Of a stretch of DNA of 8,752 nt, positions 1 through 6,573 are shown piece by piece; positions within the stretch are counted from its first letter, which is position 1, and each line of letters opens with the position of its first letter. The notes beneath the pieces were generated by a model. The model worked only from the letters and a program-made list of their open reading frames with translations. It had not been told where the DNA came from and made no database searches. Location: contig JAKAWF010000126.1 of the NCBI GenBank assembly GCA_021817025.1, forward strand, positions 1 through 8,752. The letters run 5' to 3'. The stretch comes from a bacterium (GTDB taxonomy: Bacteria; Chloroflexota; Dormibacteria; UBA8260; Bog-877). A program made the translations under genes and the position numbers.

Positions 1-722
1 TCGGCGTCGTGGGAGCAGAAGAGCTCGGCCTCGTTGTCCTCCGCGACCTTCTTGAGGTGCCGGATCGACGCCACGCTGGCGCGGGGGTCCAGGTGGAAGC
101 CCGCGATCACCTCCATCTCCAGGCTCTTGGTGGTGTAGGCGGCGTCGCCGGTGAAGAGCATCGGGCGGCGACCGGCCAGCCGGACCAGGAGGCTCATATG
201 GCCCGCCGTGTGCCCCGGGGTCTCGATCAATTCGACCCCGGGGGCCAACTCGGTGGGCCCGTTGACGAGCTCGTAGTGGCGGCCGACCGCGTCGAAGCTG
301 GAGTCCGAGTACCCGAGGCGCTCGAAGGGCTCGTGGTGGTGCAGCTGGTTGAGCTCCCGCTCGTGGGCGATGGTGGTGGCGTTGGGGAGGAGGCGGTTGC
401 CCCCCACGTGATCGAAGTGGTAGTGGGAGTTGATCACGTGAGTGACCTCCCCGGGTTCGATGCCGATCAGCTTCAGCTGCGCCGGGATGGTCTGCGCCGC
501 GGTCTGCTCCGGCTTCTCGAACGGCAGCACCTTGAGCACGTGGTCCAGGTCGTACCCGGTGTCGAAGAGGAACTTCCCCTTCGGGTGATCGACAAGCACG
601 CTGTAGCAGGGGAAGCGGACCTCCCCGCCGGGTCCAAGGTTCCAGTACAGATGGTAGCCGTCGATCACCAGAGTGCCCCCGTCGAGCAGATAGACCCGGG
701 TCTCACCGCCGTTTGCGCTCAT
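1..722 (-). CDS. Metallo-beta-lactamase-fold lactonase, 4-pyridoxolactonase/AHL-lactonase type (3' end outside window)
   Basis: This is a zinc-dependent hydrolase that probably opens a lactone ring. The visible 240 residues carry the complete dinuclear metal site of the AHL-lactonase group: H100-Y-H102-F-D104-H105, H171 in PGHTAGH, D193 in the TGDAAY motif and H238 in SHD. Tyr196 lies three residues after the bridging Asp, where AiiA-type lactonases have their catalytic Tyr. The N-terminus (YLLDGGTLVIDGYH, then GPGGEVRFP) and the PFEKP segment resemble, from memory, 4-pyridoxolactonase of vitamin B6 breakdown more than typical quorum-quenching enzymes; an alignment would settle this. The ATG at 722-720 follows a strong GGAGGTG site (733-727). 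The gene lies 37 nt after the FAD subunit and is the last operon member visible. The family is about 250-270 aa, so only a short C-terminal tail is missing. The fold and metal site are secure; the substrate is inferred. Confidence 0.88.
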   Translation of the reverse strand, partial: MSANGGETRVYLLDGGTLVIDGYHLYWNLGPGGEVRFPCYSVLVDHPKGKFLFDTGYDLDHVLKVLPFEKPEQTAAQTIPAQLKLIGIEPGEVTHVINSHYHFDHVGGNRLLPNATTIAHERELNQLHHHEPFERLGYSDSSFDAVGRHYELVNGPTELAPGVELIETPGHTAGHMSLLVRLAGRRPMLFTGDAAYTTKSLEMEVIAGFHLDPRASVASIRHLKKVAEDNEAELFCSHDA

Positions 723-759
723 GCCTCACCTCCACCACACTCCGCGCCTCGTGGGCAGC

Positions 760-1623
760 TCACGACGTGGCGCCCGCCAAACTGGCCTCCAACGCCCGGG
801 TGCCCAGCACTCGCACCAGGTGCCGCTGGTAGTCGGGTGACTCCGGCCGCTCCGGCAGCAGCGGGATGCTCCCCGCCAGCAGCGCCACCAGCGACCGCAC
901 GCGGGACGAGAAGGCGTTGCCACTGAGACCCCGCAGCTCCTCATCCAGCTCCACCTGGAGAACCTTGGGGCCGACGGAGCCCACCGCCAGCCGGGCGGCC
1001 ACCACCTCACCGTGCCCAGCCTCCACCATGGCGGCCACGGTGACGCTGGGTCGCTCGTGGATTTTCATCCGGAGGTGGACGACGTTGGCCCCTCGCGGGG
1101 GCGCCGGTATCCACACGCCGAGCAGGAGGTCGCCGGGCTCCAGGATCGTCTGATAGGGGCCGACCGTGAACTCCTCGGGGGCGATGTCCCTCGGCTCGCC
1201 GCCCACGCGGGCGCGCAGCCGGGCGCCGACCGCGGAGAGGAAGGTGGCCGGATCGGAGTTGGGGTCGGCAAAGCAGAGGTTGCCCCCGATCGTCCCCACG
1301 GAACGAACCCTCACGTTGGCGATCTGGGAAACCATGGCGGCCAGCTGGGGGAGGGCCGCCCGGACGTCCGGGGAGGCCTCGATCTCTCTGTGGGTGACGC
1401 CGGAGCCAATCCAGATCCCTCCCGGGCGGAGCTCGATGCCGTGGAGTTCCGGTATCCCCTTCAGGTCCACCAGGTGCTGGCTCTTGACCAGGCCCATCTT
1501 CATCGCCAGGAAGAGCTCGGTCCCCCCGGAGAAGGCGGCCCCTTCGTCGCCCAGCTCCGTCAGCAGCCGGGACGCCGACTCCACCGAGGTCGGGCGGTGG
1601 AGGTCGAATTGAGGCAGTTTCAC
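760..1623 (-). CDS. Molybdenum hydroxylase FAD-binding (medium, CoxM-type) subunit
   Basis: This 287-residue protein is the FAD subunit of a xanthine-oxidase-family molybdenum hydroxylase. It passes electrons from the 2Fe-2S subunit to an acceptor. The two FAD-binding signatures of the family are present: an SGGTEL loop at residues 32-37 and TIGGNL at 111-116. The N-terminus KLPQFDLHRPTSV is the usual start of the domain, and the length matches the usual 280-300 aa. The start is a GTG at 1623-1621, which forms a GTGA overlap of 4 nt with the stop of the large subunit and has GGAGG at 1634-1630. The frame stays open further upstream, but that part is out-of-frame sequence of the large-subunit gene and looks like no FAD domain. 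The substrate is set by the large subunit, not by this one. Confidence 0.93.
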   Translation of the reverse strand: MKLPQFDLHRPTSVESASRLLTELGDEGAAFSGGTELFLAMKMGLVKSQHLVDLKGIPELHGIELRPGGIWIGSGVTHREIEASPDVRAALPQLAAMVSQIANVRVRSVGTIGGNLCFADPNSDPATFLSAVGARLRARVGGEPRDIAPEEFTVGPYQTILEPGDLLLGVWIPAPPRGANVVHLRMKIHERPSVTVAAMVEAGHGEVVAARLAVGSVGPKVLQVELDEELRGLSGNAFSSRVRSLVALLAGSIPLLPERPESPDYQRHLVRVLGTRALEASLAGATS

Positions 1624-3938
1624 GATGGGCCTCCGTCCCGGGCGGCCTGCCCCGCGCCCTGCAGCCGCCTCCAGACCCGCTCGGGGGTCATGGGCAGCTC
1701 CGTCATGGGGACGCCGGCGGCAGCCACCGCAGTGGCGATAGCGGCCGTCACCCCGGCGAAGGCGCCCTCGCCGCAACCCTTGGCTCCGAACGGCCCGGGG
1801 CCGTCTCCGTTCTCGACGATGACACAAGTCATCTTCTCGGGTACGTCGAGGGTCGAGGGCACCCGGTAGTCCAGCAGGGTGTCGTTCAGCAGCATCCCTT
1901 CGGGGTCGTAGCGCATCTCTTCGAAGAGGGCGTTTCCGATCGCCTGCAGGGTGGCCCCCTCGTCCTGGCGGCGAATCAACTGCGGGTTGATGGCCCTGCC
2001 TACGTCGGCGACGCTGGCCGTGCGCACGACTCGGACGATGCCAGTGACTGGATCGACCTCCACCTCGGCGGCGGCCAGGCAGACCTCCCAGAAGACTGGA
2101 CCCTCGGCATACGATCCAGAGCCCCGGGAGGGCTGCACCCGTCCCTGACCGACCAACTCTCCGCCGGTGAAGCCGAACCGCGCACGGATGAGCTCCTGGT
2201 GGCTGATCCAGCGCTCTCCGTCGGTGATTCCGCCGGCCCGCGCCGTCAGCCGGTCGAGCGGAGCCTCCAGCCTCGCCGCAGCGGTCTCCCGGAGCGCCGC
2301 GAGCACGTCGCGGGCGGCGAGCTCCACCGCCTTCCCGGCCACCGTGGTCGACCGGCTGGCCCCAGTGGACCGGTCATACGGGGTGTACTGGGTATCGGTG
2401 CCGCGCACCACCACCTGCTCCGGGGGGAGTGCCAGCACCTCCGCCGCAATCTGAGCCATCACGGTCCGCGCACCCTGGCCCAGTTCGGTCGTGCCGACCA
2501 GGACGGTGGCGCCGGCGTCCGCCCCCAGGCGGACTGTGGCCATGGAGACTGGGTGTGCTCCGGCGGCCAGCAACCCCACCGAGAGCCCGACGCCGCGGCC
2601 CTCGCCTCGCGGCCGACCCCAGTCGATGGCGGCGGCCACCTTCCGGAGGTCCCCGGCGAGCTCGGCGTCAAGAGGCTTAGCGCCCGACCGCACCTCCCCG
2701 CCGACCGGCAGCACGTTGTGGCAGCGGAATTCCAGAGGGTCGACCTTGAGACGGCGGGCGATCTCGTCGACCTGCAGCTCGCCGATCCACTGGAGGTGGA
2801 TGGCCCCGAAGGCCCTATACGAGCCCGCGGGAGCGGTGTTGGTGTACACGCAGCGACCGTCGACGCGGACGGACCGCCAACGGTACGGTCCGGGGGCGGC
2901 GTCCCCGGCCGTGGCGGTCACCCGGGGACCGTTGTCCGCGTAGGCCCCGGTGTCCATCCAGAAGTCAGCCTCGCGGGCGATCAGGTCGCCCTCTGCCGAG
3001 GCCGCCGTCCGCATCCGGCAAACCATGTTGTGGCGGCGGGTAGTGACCATCGACTCGTCCACCCGGTTGACCACCCTGACCGGCCTGCCCGCCTTGCGGG
3101 AGATGGCCACCGCGATCGGCTCCATCTTGGTGTAGGACTTGCTCCCAAAGCCCCCTCCCAGGAAGGGGACGATGATCCTCACGCGGTCGAGGTCCAGGTC
3201 GAAGAGGTCGGCGATCTCCTGGCGGACCAGGAAGGGGTGCTGGCACGACGCCCAGATGGTGGCCTCGTCGCCCCGGTAGTCGGCCACGACAGAGTGCGTC
3301 TCCAGGGCGTACTGGTAGACGGCAGGGAAGCGGTACTCACCCTCGACGACCACGGAGGCCCCAGCAAAGTCGCTGCCAACGTCACCCTTGGCGAAGCCGT
3401 AGCGGTAGCAGACGTTGCCCTCCGGGTCGGGCAGCTGGCCGAGCCCGTGGGCGAAGCCTGGCCGAGCCTTCTGGGTATGGACGAGGGCGGCGTCGGGGTC
3501 CAGGGCCGCCTCCAGCGAGGCCACCGGGGACTCCGGGCCGTAGACGACGTCGATGAGGTTGATGGCCTCCTCGGCCACGGCCAGACTTTGGGCCGCCACC
3601 ACCGCCACCGGCTCCCCGACGAAGCGCACCTCATCGATGGCCACGATCGGGCGGTCCTTAAGGGCGTGGCCGTAGTACGGATCCATGTCCATCAGGTCCG
3701 ACCCGGTGAGAGTCGCCACCACCCCTTCTAGGGCCAGCGCTGCCTGCACGTCCACGGAGCGGATGCGCGCCCGGGCCAGGGGGCTGCGCAGCACCGCGCC
3801 GTAGAGCATGCCCGGCACCCGGATGTCGCCGGTGAACTCGGCCTTCCCGCTCAGCTTCACTCGCGCGTCGGCGCGGGGCACCTCTTGGCCGACCGCGGTG
3901 GCGCCGGAGGAGTGGAGTTCAGTGGTGACCGTGGCCAT
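1620..3938 (-). CDS. Molybdenum hydroxylase large (molybdopterin-binding, CoxL/XdhB-type) subunit
   Basis: This 772-residue catalytic subunit binds the molybdopterin cofactor and hydroxylates its substrate with oxygen from water. The N-terminal alpha/beta hammerhead domain covers roughly residues 15-150. The cofactor-binding part shows GGGFGSK (261-267), the loop GSYRAFGAIH (372-381), GQGA (487-490), TGASRST (525-531) and DVGRAINP (645-652). Glu724 in KGCGEG is the expected catalytic base. The AYxCSFR loop of true (form I) CO dehydrogenase is absent, so CO is an unlikely substrate; an aromatic N-heterocycle or aldehyde is more likely. The loop differs from the common R-G-F-G-x-P-Q form. The ATG at 3938-3936 shares one base with the small-subunit stop (TGATG). 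The open frame runs 113 codons further upstream, but that stretch overlaps the small subunit and has no domain character. The length is normal for the family. Confidence 0.95.
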   Translation of the reverse strand: MATVTTELHSSGATAVGQEVPRADARVKLSGKAEFTGDIRVPGMLYGAVLRSPLARARIRSVDVQAALALEGVVATLTGSDLMDMDPYYGHALKDRPIVAIDEVRFVGEPVAVVAAQSLAVAEEAINLIDVVYGPESPVASLEAALDPDAALVHTQKARPGFAHGLGQLPDPEGNVCYRYGFAKGDVGSDFAGASVVVEGEYRFPAVYQYALETHSVVADYRGDEATIWASCQHPFLVRQEIADLFDLDLDRVRIIVPFLGGGFGSKSYTKMEPIAVAISRKAGRPVRVVNRVDESMVTTRRHNMVCRMRTAASAEGDLIAREADFWMDTGAYADNGPRVTATAGDAAPGPYRWRSVRVDGRCVYTNTAPAGSYRAFGAIHLQWIGELQVDEIARRLKVDPLEFRCHNVLPVGGEVRSGAKPLDAELAGDLRKVAAAIDWGRPRGEGRGVGLSVGLLAAGAHPVSMATVRLGADAGATVLVGTTELGQGARTVMAQIAAEVLALPPEQVVVRGTDTQYTPYDRSTGASRSTTVAGKAVELAARDVLAALRETAAARLEAPLDRLTARAGGITDGERWISHQELIRARFGFTGGELVGQGRVQPSRGSGSYAEGPVFWEVCLAAAEVEVDPVTGIVRVVRTASVADVGRAINPQLIRRQDEGATLQAIGNALFEEMRYDPEGMLLNDTLLDYRVPSTLDVPEKMTCVIVENGDGPGPFGAKGCGEGAFAGVTAAIATAVAAAGVPMTELPMTPERVWRRLQGAGQAARDGGPS

Positions 3939-4414
3939 CAGAGGGGGACGTCCTGGTCCAGAGCCTCTTGGAGCGCGTCCAGGATCGACTGGTAGCCGGT
4001 GCAGCGGCAGAGGTTCCCCGCCAGCTCGACTCGGAGGTCGTCTGGGGAGACTGGGGTCTTCCGCTCGTCCAACGCCTTGGCCGTCAGGAGCATGCCGGGG
4101 GTGCAGAACCCGCACTGCACGGCAGCATGGCGGACGAAGGCCTGCACCACGCGGCTGTGGAAAGGGGTCTCCACCAGTCCCTCGATGGTCTGAACCCGCC
4201 GGTTGTCGATGTCGGCCGCCAGGTAGCAGCACGAACTTACCGGGCGGCCGTCCACCAGCACCGTGCAGGCGCCGCACACCTGGACCTCGCAGGACTGCTT
4301 GGTGCCGGTCAGCCCGAGTTCCTCCCGCAGGAAGTCGACCAGCAGCAAATTCGGCGGAACCGAGCAGGAGACCTCGCGACCGTTGACGACGGCGGTGAGG
4401 GCCAAGGGAGTCAT
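3938..4414 (-). CDS. Molybdenum hydroxylase 2Fe-2S (small, CoxS-type) subunit
   Basis: This 158-residue iron-sulfur subunit relays electrons from the molybdenum centre to FAD. The plant-type ferredoxin cluster is bound by C42, C47, C50 and C62 (spacing x4, x2, x11). The second, helical-domain cluster is bound by C101 and C104 (QCGFCTPG) and by C136 and C138 (NLCRCTGY). Both sets are complete and the length is typical. The start chosen is ATG 4414-4412, where the protein begins MTPLALTAVVNGREV as in the family. It has GAGGAG at 4425-4420, five bases upstream, and forms an ATGA overlap with the stop of the aldolase-fold gene. A 13-codon in-frame extension upstream is unlikely to be used. The subunit order here is small, large, medium. 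No XdhC-like or other maturation gene is seen in the window. Confidence 0.96.
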   Translation of the reverse strand: MTPLALTAVVNGREVSCSVPPNLLLVDFLREELGLTGTKQSCEVQVCGACTVLVDGRPVSSCCYLAADIDNRRVQTIEGLVETPFHSRVVQAFVRHAAVQCGFCTPGMLLTAKALDERKTPVSPDDLRVELAGNLCRCTGYQSILDALQEALDQDVPL

Positions 4415-5160
4415 CGGCGCTCCTCGGAGGTGTCGGCCCCCACGGCCCTGCACCAGGCGGCCCAGTACTCGTCCACGAAGTTCGCGGGGTACTTGATCGG
4501 ATAGAGGGCCTCCACCGCGTCCGGCTCCATGGGCACGAGCCTCCCCAGGCCCCCCGCTACCAGCTGGAGCTGGATCGCCCGCTCCAGGGTCAGGGCGGCG
4601 AGGACTGCCCAGCGGACATCCTCGCCCACCACCAAGATCCCGTGATTGCAGAGGAGGGCGGCCCGGCGCGGCCCCAAGGCCTCTGCCACCATCCTTCCCT
4701 CGTCGGGGGTGGTCACCAGGGAACCGGTCCCGGTGTAGCGCCCCACCCCCTCCCGGAACAGCACAGCGTCGTGGGAGACGAACTGCAGGTCAGCGTCGGT
4801 CGCGCCAAGTGCGATCCCATAGATGGGGTGGGTGTGGATGGCCGCACCGATATCGGGGCGCAGGCGGTAGGCCTCCAGATGCATGGCGGTCTCGAGATGC
4901 GCACCCAGGGCGATGTGCCCGTTGGGGTCGGTGAGGTCGACATCGATCACGTCGTCGGGGGTGACCTCCCCGAGGGCCTTCCCCTTCCCCTTCACGTGGA
5001 TAGTGTTGGGCTCCGGCCCGCGGACGCTCACATGGCCGAGGGTCAGATCCTCATGCCCGTAGCGGGCGACGATCCGGCAGGCGGTGGCCACCTGCTCCCG
5101 GGCCTCGGCGGCCGTGGCCGGCGTGCCCAGGCCGAGCGCAAGTCCGTCCGACTGGCTCAT
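4411..5160 (-). CDS. Class II aldolase/adducin-family metalloenzyme (aldolase or decarboxylase)
   Basis: This 249-residue protein has the class II aldolase/adducin fold, which covers sugar-phosphate aldolases and decarboxylases of hydroxylated aromatic or pyridine carboxylates. The metal site is visible as H109 and H111 (IHTHP) and H173 (CNHG), with an acidic E90 upstream. The spacing E90-19-H109-2-H111-62-H173 matches fuculose-1-phosphate aldolase (E73, H92, H94, H155) to within one residue. The GHVSVR segment near residues 42-47 is also typical. The same fold includes the vitamin B6-pathway 3-hydroxy-2-methylpyridine-4,5-dicarboxylate decarboxylase, which fits the neighbouring lactonase. 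The sequence alone does not choose between aldolase and decarboxylase. The ATG at 5160-5158 overlaps the cupin stop by 4 nt (ATGA), and with only a weak ribosome site it is probably translationally coupled. Confidence 0.9.
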   Translation of the reverse strand: MSQSDGLALGLGTPATAAEAREQVATACRIVARYGHEDLTLGHVSVRGPEPNTIHVKGKGKALGEVTPDDVIDVDLTDPNGHIALGAHLETAMHLEAYRLRPDIGAAIHTHPIYGIALGATDADLQFVSHDAVLFREGVGRYTGTGSLVTTPDEGRMVAEALGPRRAALLCNHGILVVGEDVRWAVLAALTLERAIQLQLVAGGLGRLVPMEPDAVEALYPIKYPANFVDEYWAAWCRAVGADTSEERR

Positions 5161-5531
5161 AGCCTGGCCGGCCGGCGCTCGGTGGGCGGGTATCCGGGCG
5201 AGGGGAAGGTGAAGACCATCGTGAGGTCCTCGGCGGCGCCGGCGGCTACCGTGTGCCAGACGCCCGCCGGGATAAAGAGGGCGTCCCCCTCACCCACGGC
5301 CAGCGTCTTGTCGTCCAGTTGGAGGCTGCCGTGCCCGGAGACCACATAGGCCAGTTCATCGGTCTCGTGGCTGAGGTCGTCGGTGCGGGAGCCCGCCCGG
5401 AAGACGGAGTACCCCAGGGTGGTGTGCGTGCCATCCACGGTTTTCTCGTGGATCAAGAGCCGCGACCAGCTACCCCCGGCAAGGGGTATCGGCTCCACGT
5501 CTCCAAGGGCGACCGTCCGCGCCGGGGTCAC
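5157..5531 (-). CDS. Small single-domain cupin protein
   Basis: This 124-residue protein is one cupin beta-barrel. Motif 1 lies at residues 53-66 (LSHETDELAYVVSG) and motif 2 at residues 82-93 (GDALFIPAGVWH). Motif 1 keeps H55 and E59, but Leu53 stands where most metal cupins have the first His. Motif 2 keeps H93. Three of the four usual ligands are therefore present, so metal binding is possible but not certain. The family is too diverse for a substrate to be read from sequence. Within this operon it could be an auxiliary oxygenase, an isomerase or a small-molecule-binding protein. The start is GTG 5531-5529, overlapping the stop of the M29-like gene as GTGA with no clear ribosome site of its own, so it is probably translationally coupled. 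Confidence 0.85.
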   Translation of the reverse strand: MTPARTVALGDVEPIPLAGGSWSRLLIHEKTVDGTHTTLGYSVFRAGSRTDDLSHETDELAYVVSGHGSLQLDDKTLAVGEGDALFIPAGVWHTVAAGAAEDLTMVFTFPSPGYPPTERRPARL

Positions 5532-6550
5532 AGCTGCCAGACCCCGTCCTTGACGATGTAGTCGCCAGTGTCGAGGATCTCGATCGAGGCGTTGAGGCAG
5601 ACGCCGTCCAGGTGCAGCTTGCTGACGTTCTGCCCGCCCGGGTAGCAGTTCTTATTGTCGCCCAAGGCGAAGTGGACGGTCCCCTTACGGCCCTTCTCCG
5701 AGGGCGATCCTAGGGGAGCGAAGTCGCTGGTGCCGAAGGCGAACTCCCCAACCACCCGGGTGCCTTCAACCTGCTCGATCACCGAGCGCAGGCGCTCCGC
5801 CTCCTCCTTCCCCTCGATGGCCTGGTACTGTCCCCCCTCGACCTGCCAGGTGATGGGATTGGTGACATGTCCGGGCACACCGATCCCGAGCATGTTGCCG
5901 TCCACGACGATCCGGCCCTGCGTCTGGTCCTCGACGGCCGCGTAGGCCACCTCGCCCCAGAGGGGAACCGGGCCCATCATGGCGCCCCGGTCCTTCACCG
6001 GGACCACCGCCAGGGCTGGGCGGGACTCGATGCTGACCTCGACGTCCGTGCCCGCCGGGGAGGTGACCCGGACCCGCTTCTTCCCGGTGAGCCGGGCGAT
6101 GGCGGCGTCGGCGTTCGACATGGTCCGCTCGATGTCCGCCACCGAGATCGGCCAGCGGCCGAATCCCTCTTCGATCGAGCCGATGCGGGCGTTGCGGTCC
6201 ACCGCCTCGCGCACCGCCGACACGTGCGCGAACCGATTGGCCCACTCCAAGTTGGTGACGATGATGATGGAGTCGGAGTTGACCATGGCGGTGTGCAAAT
6301 TGCGCGGCGGGGCCATGGGAAAGAGGGTGTCCTGGAGCCCGCGGCGAACCTGCGTGTCGTTGTTGGCCACCACCGGCCAGCCGCCGCGCTCCGCCACCAC
6401 CGTGGCCAGCATCTCGGCCTCTTCCTTGCGCCGGTTGTCGGTGATGATGGTGACCGTGTCACCTTCCTTCACCTCGAAGCAAACGTCGACGATCAGCTCC
6501 GCCGACTGGCGCATAGCGCCCTCGCTGCGGGGTTCTGGCTCGCGCTCCAC
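5528..6550 (-). CDS. M29 aminopeptidase/NicX-like metalloprotein
   Basis: This 340-residue protein belongs to the group that joins M29 (AmpS/AmpT) aminopeptidases with 2,5-dihydroxypyridine 5,6-dioxygenase (NicX). Candidate metal ligands cluster in the C-terminal third: E269 (GEFAFGT), E285, H293 (VHFALGD), and H313 and D315 (KLHLDG). The HFALGD, YPGG and HLDG series is the clearest signature. At 340 aa it is shorter than classical M29 peptidases (about 410 aa) and close to NicX (about 350 aa), although the ligand region looks more M29-like. Its place beside a molybdenum hydroxylase favours a catabolic role, perhaps ring cleavage, over peptide trimming; this is inference. The start is GTG 6550-6548, 23 nt after the flavin-oxidoreductase stop, with a very strong GGAGGAGGTG site at 6566-6557. 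A later in-frame ATG at codon 13 has no comparable site. Confidence 0.83.
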   Translation of the reverse strand: MEREPEPRSEGAMRQSAELIVDVCFEVKEGDTVTIITDNRRKEEAEMLATVVAERGGWPVVANNDTQVRRGLQDTLFPMAPPRNLHTAMVNSDSIIIVTNLEWANRFAHVSAVREAVDRNARIGSIEEGFGRWPISVADIERTMSNADAAIARLTGKKRVRVTSPAGTDVEVSIESRPALAVVPVKDRGAMMGPVPLWGEVAYAAVEDQTQGRIVVDGNMLGIGVPGHVTNPITWQVEGGQYQAIEGKEEAERLRSVIEQVEGTRVVGEFAFGTSDFAPLGSPSEKGRKGTVHFALGDNKNCYPGGQNVSKLHLDGVCLNASIEILDTGDYIVKDGVWQL

Positions 6551-6573
6551 CTTTTACACCTCCTCCGGGAAAG

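Noticed and set aside
9..926. Plus-strand open frame of 305 codons
   Set aside because: It is antisense to the lactonase and FAD-subunit genes, which carry full motif sets on the minus strand; no plausible family is seen in its translation.
1624..1827. N-terminal extension of the FAD subunit
   Set aside because: The extra residues come from the large-subunit gene read out of frame. The GTG at 1623 has a ribosome site and the typical KLPxFDxHRP start.
2199..3731. Long plus-strand open frame of 510 codons
   Set aside because: It lies antisense to the molybdenum hydroxylase large subunit, whose motifs are clear. The translation is rich in Gly, Arg, His, Asp and Val without domain signatures, a typical high-GC shadow.
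3939..4277. N-terminal extension of the large subunit by 113 codons
   Set aside because: The stretch overlaps the small-subunit gene out of frame, is Pro/Arg-rich and lacks any domain. The ATG at 3938 gives the family's usual N-terminus and a TGATG junction.
1620..4414. Calling the enzyme aerobic CO dehydrogenase (coxSLM)
   Set aside because: The large subunit lacks the AYxCSFR active-site loop of form I enzymes, and the neighbours are not CO-oxidation genes.
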